Of a DNA stretch of 64,000 bases, positions 32,172-40,613 are shown in pieces. The notes under the pieces are model-generated. The model worked only from the letters and a program-made list of their open reading frames with translations, had not been told where the DNA came from and ran no database searches. Source of the stretch: Martinezella hainanensis. GTDB taxonomy: Bacteria > Pseudomonadota > Alphaproteobacteria > Rhizobiales > Rhizobiaceae. The stretch's first letter is position 1; every line of letters begins with the position of its first letter. A program made the translations under genes and the position numbers. Location: assembly GCF_900094555.1 (NCBI RefSeq), contig NZ_FMAC01000001.1:682001-746000 (forward strand). The letters are read 5' to 3'.

Positions 32172-34985
32172 CTAGTTCTTGGAGCGATCAGCCTGGAAGG
32201 CGGTATCGCCCAGATAGCGCTGGATCTTCGTTTCGAGAAGTTCGGGGCTGATCGGCTTGGACATGCAATCATCCATGCCTGACTGCATGCATGCGATGCG
32301 ATCGACATCCAGCGCCTGCGCCGTGACCCCGACGATGGGTACATGCCATCCATGTCCGGCCTGGGTCTCAAACTGCCGGATCATGCGGGTCGCCTGATGA
32401 CCGTTCATGACCGGCATGGACACATCCATGAGGATCAGCGACGGCCGCAACTGGCGCCATGCGTCCACGGCCGCCTGGCCGTTCTCCACGACGAGGAACC
32501 GCAGACCGGTCGCCTGCAGGATCTGCGTGAAGACGATCTGGTTCACTTCATTGTCCTCGGCAACAAGGACGTCGATGGCGTTGCCGGGTTTGGCCGACGT
32601 TATCTGATCGGTGGCTTCGATCGCGGCTGCGGCTTCCGCCTCTATCGGGAGCCGACGTTCAACGGGAGCCGATCGCTCCCCCAGTTTCTTCCGTCGCGAT
32701 GCGCGCACGACATCGATAATCGTGCCGCGCAGCACATTGGCGCGCACGGGCTTCATCAGATGTGCCTGGCCATTGACGGCGGCGAACTCCCTATCGCAAC
32801 CGGCGGCGCCCATCGATGTCAGGAACACGATCGGCAGCGCGCAAAAACGCGGATCGGCACGCACGGCGCCTGCAACCTGATAGCCATTCATACCGGGCAT
32901 ACTGTAATCGACGATCATCGCATCGACCGATATGCCCATATCGAAGGCAGCATCCAGAATGGCGAGCGCAGTCTTGCCGTCCTCGGCGACATGCCCGTCG
33001 AAACCCCATTGCGTCAACTGTTCGGTCAAGATGCCCCGATGGATCGCGTCGTCTTCCACGATCAGGACTCTGGCATCCCTCACATTGGCCGGCAGCTCCG
33101 CGACTTTGCCGCGTGCGACAACCAGCGGCATCGGCAGATGGACCGTGAAAACCGATCCTCTGCCCCATTCGCTCTCCACCGACAGAGAGCCCCCGAAAAG
33201 ATCGACAAGACCGGCCGTGATGGCGAGCCCCAGGCCCGATCCCTCAAGCCGGCGCGCAAAGGATGAATCCGCCAGCGAGAACTTGTCGAAGATCGTATCG
33301 AGCTTTTCGTCGGGAATGCCGATGCCCGTATCTTCGACACGGAGGACAAGCAATACGGTGTCGCCCGGCGCCGGCTGGCTGTCCAGCTCCACCAGCACAT
33401 GACCGCGCTCGGTGAACTTGATCGCATTGCCGACGAGATTGGTCACGATTTGTCGAAAACGGCCGGCATCGCCGAGCATCGCCGCCGGCATGCCGGGAGC
33501 GATGCGCACCATCAGCTCGACATTCTTTTCCGATGCGGCCGCGGCCAACAACGTCGCAATGTCCTCGACGGCCTCGGCAGGATCGAATGCCACCTTGCGC
33601 AGATGCATTTCGCCGGTATCGATGCGGGAAAAATCGAGAATATCGTTGATGATGGTCAGCAGCGCATTGCCTGATTTGACGATGATATCGACGAAGGTCT
33701 TCTGCCGCGCATCGAGATCCGTCTTGCCGAGCAGTTCCGCCATGCCAAGGACGCCATTAATCGGCGTGCGGATTTCATGGCTCATATGGGTCAGGAACTC
33801 CGATTTCGCCCGATCCGCGGCATTGCTGCGCGCCAGGAGCAGCTGCAAATCCGCCTCGCGCTCCTTCATTTCGGTGACATCGGTCAGCACCACCGTCCAG
33901 CGGCGATGCTCGCCGATTGCGGCGCCGAGCTGCATCCAGCGCCCGCCTGTGATCTGGAACACGCAGGAGATCGGCTTGCCGACAGCAATGCTTTCCCCCC
34001 AAGATGTCCGCACAGCCTCGGCGTCATCGCCAAAGTCGCCGCGCTCCGCACAATAGTCGAAGGCCGCAGACCAGCCTTTGCCGACCTCGAGAAGCTCTGC
34101 CGGCAGCTTCAGCATGTCCTTCAGCCGATCGTTGGCCAGCATGATCGTACCGTCCTGGACGATCAGCAGCCCTTGGGACATGGCCTGCATGGCATCGGCC
34201 ATAAGCTCACCGAGGCGCTCCAGCGCCAGCCGTGTCTCAGTGATCTCCTGGAATTGCCGCTTGACGGAGGAAATATCCGTATAGGACATGAGCGTCCGGC
34301 CGTTGGAAATGCGGCGGGCATCGATGATGACCGACTTTCCGTCGGCGAAATTCATCTCCGTCTGCAGATGCTCGCCCGCCTTGCGCAATGCCGCCAGACG
34401 TGCCTGATAGATGTCGTCGATGCTGCGGCCGTCGAAGCCGAAACGCGCCAGTTCGTAGTGCTTTGCGATGAGGTCCCGATAGGGACGGCCTTCGAAGCGA
34501 TCCTCCTTCGAGAATTCCCAGATATCGTAGAAGGCGTCATTGACGTATTCCACGATATAATTGCTGTCATGGATCAGGACGCCGATCGGCATCGAGCGAA
34601 GAATATTGTCAAGGTCGTGATGCAGCGTCTTGGCGGGCGCTTCAAGAAACACGCCGAAAATGTAGACGCGGTCTTCCGAAGGGGAGAAACTCTCGATCTG
34701 GATTCGCGAGCGCTGACGACCCGATCCGTCAAAGCACAGCGCCACCTCTTCAGAGCCGAAGACCAGAGCTCGGCGCTCCCTGTCTTCTCTGTCGGCGCTT
34801 TCGCCGGCATCGAGAAGATCATGGCTGCGATTGCCAATGAAATCGGAAACGTCGTGCCCGAAAAACCGCGCATAGGCATCGTTGACCGCGACGTAACGAA
34901 GCTCGCTGTTCTTGATGTAGGCGGGCCTGTCCAGATGGGCGATCCGGCGGCACGCTATGTCAAGCAGTTCACCGTCCAAGGTCAA
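32172..34985 (-). CDS. PAS-containing hybrid histidine kinase with two receiver domains
   Basis: A 937-residue cytoplasmic kinase without membrane helices. PAS-like domains lie at about residues 10-120, 125-240 and 255-370. HisKA has the phospho-His in FLTHMSHEIRTPINGVLGMAELL near residue 398. The ATPase domain follows (NLVGNAIKFTERG, DTGIGIPDEKL, GSGLGLAI). Receiver 1 (about 655-775) has VDYSMPGMNGYQV and receiver 2 (about 815-930) has LILMDVSMPVMNGHQA. No partner gene is adjacent. A CtrA-like box upstream hints at cell-cycle control. Confidence 0.92.
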   Translation of the reverse strand: MTLDGELLDIACRRIAHLDRPAYIKNSELRYVAVNDAYARFFGHDVSDFIGNRSHDLLDAGESADREDRERRALVFGSEEVALCFDGSGRQRSRIQIESFSPSEDRVYIFGVFLEAPAKTLHHDLDNILRSMPIGVLIHDSNYIVEYVNDAFYDIWEFSKEDRFEGRPYRDLIAKHYELARFGFDGRSIDDIYQARLAALRKAGEHLQTEMNFADGKSVIIDARRISNGRTLMSYTDISSVKRQFQEITETRLALERLGELMADAMQAMSQGLLIVQDGTIMLANDRLKDMLKLPAELLEVGKGWSAAFDYCAERGDFGDDAEAVRTSWGESIAVGKPISCVFQITGGRWMQLGAAIGEHRRWTVVLTDVTEMKEREADLQLLLARSNAADRAKSEFLTHMSHEIRTPINGVLGMAELLGKTDLDARQKTFVDIIVKSGNALLTIINDILDFSRIDTGEMHLRKVAFDPAEAVEDIATLLAAAASEKNVELMVRIAPGMPAAMLGDAGRFRQIVTNLVGNAIKFTERGHVLVELDSQPAPGDTVLLVLRVEDTGIGIPDEKLDTIFDKFSLADSSFARRLEGSGLGLAITAGLVDLFGGSLSVESEWGRGSVFTVHLPMPLVVARGKVAELPANVRDARVLIVEDDAIHRGILTEQLTQWGFDGHVAEDGKTALAILDAAFDMGISVDAMIVDYSMPGMNGYQVAGAVRADPRFCALPIVFLTSMGAAGCDREFAAVNGQAHLMKPVRANVLRGTIIDVVRASRRKKLGERSAPVERRLPIEAEAAAAIEATDQITSAKPGNAIDVLVAEDNEVNQIVFTQILQATGLRFLVVENGQAAVDAWRQLRPSLILMDVSMPVMNGHQATRMIRQFETQAGHGWHVPIVGVTAQALDVDRIACMQSGMDDCMSKPISPELLETKIQRYLGDTAFQADRSKN

Positions 34986-35047
34986 ACGGAGCCTCTCTTT
35001 TCACCGCGCATGATAGTTCATGAAACGACGCTCTAGCATGATTGGCT

Positions 35048-35063
35048 TTAACAAAGCCTTAAC
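35048..35063. promoter_or_regulatory. CtrA-like binding box
   Basis: TTAA, seven bases, TTAAC at 35048-35063 matches the full CtrA site of alphaproteobacteria, and a further TTAAC begins at 35069. It lies 62 bases upstream of the hybrid kinase start and 139 upstream of mttB. TTAACC runs are common in rhizobial gaps, so a chance match is possible. Confidence 0.45.
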
Positions 35064-35201
35064 CATGTTTAACCGTCGCGCCGACGTCGCGTTCAGACCA
35101 CGCGCTATCCTATAACGGTCATGCCTTGGTCGCAAACGACGGCGGCACGCCGGGGGAAACTCTGCCAAGAATCCGTCAACGGATCATTGGGAGCGAGCGC
35201 C

Positions 35202-36788
35202 ATGAGCGACGAAGAAAGCCTGACCTTGAACGAAGCCCAGATCGCAACGGCAACGGGCGAACGGCGGCGGCGGGCCGGAGGGCGCGGAGCCGAACGCAGC
35301 CGCAAACCGAGCGGCACGAAATATCTCAATCTTGTCAACAATCTCGCGCGCACCGAACTCCTGTCGCCCGAAGCGCTCGACGACATTCACAACGCCTCGC
35401 TGACGATCCTCGAAGAAATCGGCATGGATATCATCCTGCCGGAAGCGCGCGAGCGCATGAAGGCTGCCGGCGCCGATGTCACGTCAGGCAAGGAACGCGT
35501 ACGTTTCGACCGCAATATGATCATGGAGCTCATCGCTTCCGTCCCATCGAACTTCACCCTGCATGCCCGCAATCCGCTGAGAAATGTTGAAATCGGTGGC
35601 CGCAATCTCGTTTTCGCGCAGGTTGCCTCCGCCCCATTTGTCGCCGACCGCGAAGGCGGCAGGAGAGCTGGCAATCAGGAGGATTTCCGCAAGCTCATCA
35701 AGCTGGCCCAATCCTTCGACGTCATCCACATGACCGGCGGCTATCCGGTCGAACCCATCGATATCCATGCCTCGGTGCGCCATCTCGACTGCCTCTCCGA
35801 TATCGTGAAGCTTACCGACAAGGCCTTCCACTGCTATTCGCTCGGCAAGCAGCGCAATCTCGACGCGATCGAGATCGCTCGCATCGGCCGCGGCATCAGC
35901 ATGGAGCAGATGGAACGCGAACCCTCGCTCTTCACCATCATCAATTCCTCCTCGCCGCTGCGCCTCGACGGGCCGATGCTGCAGGGCATCATCGAAATGT
36001 CGTCGCGCGGCCAGGTCGTGGTGGTCACGCCATTCACGCTGGCAGGCGCCATGGCACCGGTGACGATCGCCGGGGCGCTGGTGCAGCAGAATGCCGAGGC
36101 GCTCTGCGGCATCGCCTTCACACAGATGGTGCGCAAGGGCGCGCCGGTCATGTATGGCGGCTTTACCTCGAACGTCGACATGAAGACGGGCGCGCCCGCC
36201 TTCGGCACACCGGAATATATGAAGGCGGTCATCGCGGGCGGCCAGCTCGCCCGCCGCTACGGCATCCCCTACCGCACCTCCAACACGAATGCTTCGAATA
36301 CGCTCGATGCCCAGGCAGCCTACGAATCGGCGCTGTCGCTGTGGGCGCTGACCCAGGGCGGCGGCAATTTCGTCCTGCATGCAGCCGGCTGGAGCGAGGG
36401 CGGGCTTACCGCCTCTTTCGAGAAATTCATCCTCGATGTCGACATGCTGCAGATGGTCGCCGAATTCCTGACGCCGCTCGATGTCAGCGCCGATGCTCTG
36501 GCGCTGGATGCCGTGCGCGATGTCGGTCCCGGCGGCCATTATTTCGGCACAGCGCACACGCTCGCCCGCTACGAAACCGCCTTCTATTCGCCGATCCTGT
36601 CGGACTGGCGAAACAACGAAACCTGGGCGGAAGCCGGCCGGCCTACAACTTACGATCACGCCAACCGCGTCTATAAGGAAACGCTGGCGCGTTATGAACG
36701 CCCCCCGCTCGATCCGGCAATCGAGGAAGAGCTCGACGCCTTTGTCGCCAGACGCAAGGCAGAGGGTGGCGTTCCCACCGATTTCTAG
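35202..36788 (+). CDS. MttB-family corrinoid methyltransferase without pyrrolysine
   Basis: A 528-residue protein of the trimethylamine methyltransferase family. ATG 35202 is preferred (MSDEESLTLNEAQ); the frame is open to 35121. A TIM-barrel pattern is clear, with QVASAPFVADREGGRRAG, MTGGYPVEPID, INSSSPLRLDG and FGTPEYMKAVIAGGQLARRYGIPYR. The reading frame has no in-frame TAG, so it is the non-pyrrolysine class. Known members use betaines such as glycine betaine. No corrinoid protein gene is adjacent. The substrate is unknown. Confidence 0.88.
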   Translation: MSDEESLTLNEAQIATATGERRRRAGGRGAERSRKPSGTKYLNLVNNLARTELLSPEALDDIHNASLTILEEIGMDIILPEARERMKAAGADVTSGKERVRFDRNMIMELIASVPSNFTLHARNPLRNVEIGGRNLVFAQVASAPFVADREGGRRAGNQEDFRKLIKLAQSFDVIHMTGGYPVEPIDIHASVRHLDCLSDIVKLTDKAFHCYSLGKQRNLDAIEIARIGRGISMEQMEREPSLFTIINSSSPLRLDGPMLQGIIEMSSRGQVVVVTPFTLAGAMAPVTIAGALVQQNAEALCGIAFTQMVRKGAPVMYGGFTSNVDMKTGAPAFGTPEYMKAVIAGGQLARRYGIPYRTSNTNASNTLDAQAAYESALSLWALTQGGGNFVLHAAGWSEGGLTASFEKFILDVDMLQMVAEFLTPLDVSADALALDAVRDVGPGGHYFGTAHTLARYETAFYSPILSDWRNNETWAEAGRPTTYDHANRVYKETLARYERPPLDPAIEEELDAFVARRKAEGGVPTDF

Positions 36789-36935
36789 TTGAAAACAAAG
36801 AGCTTTTACGCCTCAAATCATGAACGAAATTTAATGTCGCGGCCCATTTTTTGGCCGCGACTTCGCCCCCTTTCGCACGCAACGTCCAACTCGGCTTCGG
36901 CTGGGAGCCCCGTGTTTTTTGGGAAAGGGATGTCA

Positions 36936-37250
36936 ATGTCTGTGCTTCGCACATTAACGACGGCCGGTTTGATCGCGCTGACGCTTGGCAGCGCCGCCAC
37001 GGTAACCACCACCACTGCCAGCGCCTCCGATCGTGGCGCCTTCTTCGGCGGTCTCGCCGCGGGTGTCGTCGGCGGCGCCTTGGTGGCCGGGGCCGCCCGG
37101 CCGGCCTACCCGGCTTATTATCCGGCCTATCCGGCCTACTATGACGGTCCGGTCTACGAGCGGGTCTATGTGCGCCCCTACCCCAGCTGCTACTGGGCAT
37201 GGCGCCACGACGGCTGGGGCCGGCCCTATCGCGTCGAGGTTTGCCGTTAA
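36936..37250 (+). CDS. small exported Ala/Tyr-Pro-rich protein
   Basis: A 104-residue protein starting MSVLRTLTTAGLIALTLGSAATVTTTTASAS, a signal peptide. A glycine-rich hydrophobic stretch (GAFFGGLAAGVVGGALVAGAA) and PAYPAYYPAYPAYY repeats follow. The C terminus is CYWAWRHDGWGRPYRVEVCR. Similar short membrane or surface proteins are common in rhizobia. An ATG at 36930 is also possible; GGGAAAGGG sits just before it and fits 36936 better. A terminator follows. Function is unknown. Confidence 0.75.
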   Translation: MSVLRTLTTAGLIALTLGSAATVTTTTASASDRGAFFGGLAAGVVGGALVAGAARPAYPAYYPAYPAYYDGPVYERVYVRPYPSCYWAWRHDGWGRPYRVEVCR

Positions 37251-37308
37251 AGCCTGATGGCGCCGCAAGGTGCCAACGAAGTTCCCCATCAGTCGCCTCC
37301 GATCTTCG

Positions 37309-37336
37309 ATGCCGCCGGATTTCCGGCGGCATTTTC
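37309..37336 (+). terminator. rho-independent terminator
   Basis: ATGCCGCCGG pairs with CCGGCGGCAT and is followed by TTTTC. It ends the transcript of the small exported protein before the helicase leader. Confidence 0.8.
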
Positions 37337-37369
37337 GTCTGTCTGTTGAAAAGCTTTCGCCCACACCCC

Positions 37370-37639
37370 TTGACATTGGCGGCATTTAAGACCAAATGCG
37401 CTCCAGCTTTCACCTTCCGGCCGCCGCGTGAGCGTGCCCTGCGGGACAGTCTGTACGCAAGAGAAGGACAAAAGCGCTTTATGAATGAGGCCGCGCCAAT
37501 GCGCTGCGGCCGGATGCGCTGGAAAGCTATTTCCAACTTACAAGTTCCCACTTCACGCGGGGTTCTTGACGCCAGAGACAGACCGGACCGCATGGTGCGA
37601 CCCGGCCTATTTGCTTTGGCGCCCCCGAAAGGTATTGAA
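37370..37639 (+). promoter_or_regulatory. promoter and long structured leader of the DEAD-box helicase gene
   Basis: TTGACA at 37370 gives a good -35; the -10 is unclear (near 37393). If transcription starts near 37405, the leader is about 235 bases. Bases 37432-37458 can form a compact three-way junction: GCGT/ACGC closing, CCC-TGC-GGG and ACA-GTC-TGT arms. An AGAAGGA site and ATG at 37481 follow; that ATG is in frame with the helicase. Long leaders are known for cold-inducible helicase genes; the link here is inference. Confidence 0.5.
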
Positions 37640-39292
37640 TTGACCGATTTTCACTCGCTTGGTCTCTCCAAGCAGATCGTCGATACGCTGTCGCAGAACA
37701 ACTTCGCTACGCCGACGCCGATCCAGGCACAGGCGATCCCGCTCGTTCTTGAGGGCCGCGATCTCATCGGCCTCGCCCAGACCGGCACCGGCAAGACGGC
37801 CGCTTTCGGCCTGCCCATCATCGAAATGCTGCTGAAGGAGGCCAAGCGCCCCGACAACCGCACCGTCCGCACGCTGATCCTCGCCCCGACCCGCGAACTG
37901 GTGAACCAGATCGCCGATAACCTCCGCCTCTTCGTGCGCAAGTCGCCGCTGCGGATCAACCTCGTCGTCGGCGGCGCGTCGATCAACAAGCAGCAGCTTC
38001 AGCTCGAGCGCGGCACCGACATCCTCGTCGCGACGCCCGGCCGCCTTCTCGACCTCATCAATCGCCGTGCCCTCTCGCTCGGCCATGTCACTCACCTCGT
38101 CCTCGACGAGGCCGATCAGATGCTCGATCTCGGCTTCATCCATGATCTCCGCAAGATCGCCAAACTCGTTCCGGCGAAGCGCCAGACCCTGCTGTTTTCG
38201 GCCACCATGCCGAAGGCGATCGCCGATCTTGCTTCCGACTACCTGACCAATCCGGTCAAGGTCGAAGTCTCGCCTCCGGGCAAGGCGGCCGACAAGGTGG
38301 AGCAATATGTCCACTTCGTAGCCGGCCAGAACCACAAGACCGAGATTCTCAAGGAAACGATTTCGGCCAATCCGGATGGCCGCGCCATCGTCTTCCTGCG
38401 CACCAAGCATGGCGCCGAGAAGCTGATGAAGCACCTCGATCACGTCGGCTTCGCCGCTGCCTCCATCCACGGCAACAAGAGCCAGGGCCAGCGCGAACGC
38501 GCGCTCAAGGGCTTCCGCGATGGTGACGTCCGCGTTCTTGTCGCCACCGACGTCGCCGCCCGCGGCATCGATATCCCCGGCGTTTCGCATGTTTACAACT
38601 TCGATCTGCCGGAAGTCCCCGATGCCTATGTTCACCGCATCGGCCGCACCGCGCGCGCCGGCCGCGACGGCATCGCCATCGCCTTCTGCGCTCCCGATGA
38701 AATCCGCCTGCTGCGCGACATCGAGCGCCTGATGGGCATCGAGATTGCGGTTGCCAGCGGCGAGGCTCCGGCCGATCGCGGTCGCCCCGTTCGCGGCAAG
38801 GGCCGCGGCGCTCAGGGCAATGGCGGTCAAGGCAGAGGCCAGGGCGGCCAGGGACGGGAGCGCGGCGAAGGCCGCCCGCAACGTCCGGCCCGTCGTCCGT
38901 TCTTCGACAAGGAAGGTGGCGAAGCCCGTGGCCAGAACGGCGAGCGCCAGGAACGCCGCCCGCGCGAAGACCGGCCGCAGCGCGAAAACAATCGCAACGC
39001 CGATTTCCGCGGCCAGCGCCGCAACGAGCCGACGCCGCGCCCGGAACCCGACAACGATCTCGCCTCCACCTCGGACTTCCGTCCCGCTCGCAAGCAGCAC
39101 AACGGCCAGTCCAACGGCAACGGCGCCTCGCATGAGGGCGGTGCCCATCGCGGACAGCGCCATTCCCATGGCCGCCCCGCAGGCCGCCACAACGAAGAGC
39201 GCGGCGCCCAGGGTGAACAGCGCAATGGCGGCAACGGCCGCATGCGCCGCCGCGGCCCCGGCAACGGCGGTCAGCGCCGCGAGCGTGCTTGA
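37640..39292 (+). CDS. DEAD-box ATP-dependent RNA helicase, RhlE-like
   Basis: A helicase of about 550 residues from TTG 37640 (TDFHSLGLSKQIVDTLSQNNF). Q motif PTPIQAQAIP, AQTGTGKTAAF, LAPTRELVNQI, VLDEADQML, FSATMP, VATDVAARGIDI and HRIGRTARAG are in the usual order. The C-terminal 170 residues are Arg/Gly/Gln-rich and disordered, an RNA-binding tail. Starts at ATG 37592 and ATG 37481 are in frame; 37481 has a better ribosome site but adds 53 atypical residues. Role: RNA unwinding, probably ribosome assembly or cold adaptation. Confidence 0.93.
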   Translation: MTDFHSLGLSKQIVDTLSQNNFATPTPIQAQAIPLVLEGRDLIGLAQTGTGKTAAFGLPIIEMLLKEAKRPDNRTVRTLILAPTRELVNQIADNLRLFVRKSPLRINLVVGGASINKQQLQLERGTDILVATPGRLLDLINRRALSLGHVTHLVLDEADQMLDLGFIHDLRKIAKLVPAKRQTLLFSATMPKAIADLASDYLTNPVKVEVSPPGKAADKVEQYVHFVAGQNHKTEILKETISANPDGRAIVFLRTKHGAEKLMKHLDHVGFAAASIHGNKSQGQRERALKGFRDGDVRVLVATDVAARGIDIPGVSHVYNFDLPEVPDAYVHRIGRTARAGRDGIAIAFCAPDEIRLLRDIERLMGIEIAVASGEAPADRGRPVRGKGRGAQGNGGQGRGQGGQGRERGEGRPQRPARRPFFDKEGGEARGQNGERQERRPREDRPQRENNRNADFRGQRRNEPTPRPEPDNDLASTSDFRPARKQHNGQSNGNGASHEGGAHRGQRHSHGRPAGRHNEERGAQGEQRNGGNGRMRRRGPGNGGQRRERA

Positions 39293-39300
39293 TGTAATAA

Positions 39301-39330
39301 AAAGGGGGCCGAACGGCCCCCTTTCTTTTT
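39301..39330 (+). terminator. rho-independent terminator
   Basis: AAAGGGGGCC, loop GAAC, GGCCCCCTTT, then CTTTTT. It ends the helicase transcript and may also serve the convergent EamA gene. Confidence 0.9.
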
Positions 39331-39345
39331 AAAGATGATACGAAC

Positions 39346-40239
39346 CTATTCCGGCACCACTTCCGCAGTACGCCGGTTGATCAGATAGACGCCGATGACC
39401 ACGACGACGGTGCCGATGGTGATCGGCAGCGTCAGCGGCTCGCCGAAAGCGATCGCAGCCTCAATGGCGACGGCCGGCGGCATCAGGTAGATCAGCGATG
39501 CCGCGCGCGAAACCTGCCCGCGGCGGATGAGATAGAGCAGCAGACCGACGGCGCCCATCGACAGACCGAAGACCGACCAGAGCATCGCGAAAATGGCCTC
39601 CTGCGTGCCATCGAAACGCAGACCTTCGATGATGAAGGCGAGCGGCACGGTGACAATCAACGCGCCGACATATTGCAAGGTTGCGATGGTTCTGAGGTCG
39701 CCGGTCTGCAGGTGCCGCTTCTGGTAGAGCGTGCCGTAAGTCACCGAGACCATAGCCAGCAAATTGACGACGAGCGGCACCGCCGATTGCCAGAGATTGG
39801 CCGTATCCGTCGCCAGGAGCTTCGGCGAGATCGCGATGGCAATGCCGAGGAAACCAAGCAGCAGGCCGAGCTTCTGGACCGGCTGCAGCCGCTCGCCGAC
39901 GAGGAGTGGCGCCGCCATGGCGGTCATCAGCGGCTGCAGCGCCGCAATGATGCCGGAAATGCCGGCCGGCACGCCCTCGGCAATCGCCCACCAGAGGCCT
40001 GCGAGATAGATGCCATGAAGGAAGATCCCGGAATAGACGGCCCGAAACACGCTCGACCAGTCGCGCGGCCATTTGGCGCCGGCGATCGAACAGAGCAGCA
40101 CGAAAGCAAGCGCCGACAGGCTGTAGCGGATCATCAGGAAGGTGAAAGGGCCTGCATGCAACGAGGCATATTTGGCAACGATCCAGCCGGTGGACCATAG
40201 CAAAACGAAAATCGCCGGTGCAAGTTTATCGAGGGACAT
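39346..40239 (-). CDS. EamA/DMT family transporter
   Basis: A 297-residue protein with ten hydrophobic helices in two EamA repeats. The first starts LAPAIFVLLWSTGWIVAKYASLHAGPFTFLMIRYSLSALAFVLLC; the second starts LWQSAVPLVVNLLAMVSVTYGTLYQKRHL. Such proteins export metabolites or amino acids. It stands alone; the 374-base gap to the next gene shows no regulatory partner. The substrate is unknown. Confidence 0.88.
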   Translation of the reverse strand: MSLDKLAPAIFVLLWSTGWIVAKYASLHAGPFTFLMIRYSLSALAFVLLCSIAGAKWPRDWSSVFRAVYSGIFLHGIYLAGLWWAIAEGVPAGISGIIAALQPLMTAMAAPLLVGERLQPVQKLGLLLGFLGIAIAISPKLLATDTANLWQSAVPLVVNLLAMVSVTYGTLYQKRHLQTGDLRTIATLQYVGALIVTVPLAFIIEGLRFDGTQEAIFAMLWSVFGLSMGAVGLLLYLIRRGQVSRAASLIYLMPPAVAIEAAIAFGEPLTLPITIGTVVVVIGVYLINRRTAEVVPE

Positions 40240-40613
40240 GGAAATCGGACCGATATGTTTGGCGCTTCGGAGCCGGAATCCTGGTCGAACTCAGGGTGTC
40301 GCGCGGAGGGACTGAAGGCTGATAGCCGATGGCGGTTGAGCGGTCAAAATCGATCTGCTGAAAACAGTAATCAATTTTTCTTCATGTCCGGCGAACCACC
40401 GCCCTGGTTTCAGAAACTTCCGCCACTACCCAGGCGTTCAGTCCGCAAAAGAAGCAGATGCTCAAATTTTGATCCAAACATTGCGACAAGACCCGGCAAG
40501 CAACAGCCACCTTACTCTTAAATGCCTGTAAATCCGGCATTTTTCGATATTGCGAAATTCGCGATGGCAACTGCGCATAGTTCTTGCATTGTAAAAACCG
40601 TTGTATTCAAATG
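40240..40613. other. 374-base gap between divergent genes
   Basis: This segment lies between the EamA start and the ATP-grasp cassette. It must hold both promoters. I see no convincing gene, palindrome or repeat; AT content rises between about 40350 and 40600, as in promoter regions. Confidence 0.5.

Noticed and set aside
36341..37144. Arg-rich ORFs inside mttB and the small exported gene
   Set aside because: They are alternative-frame shadows in GC-rich coding sequence.
37607..39190. A 527-codon minus-strand ORF opposite the helicase
   Set aside because: It is Ala/Val-rich antisense of the helicase motifs.
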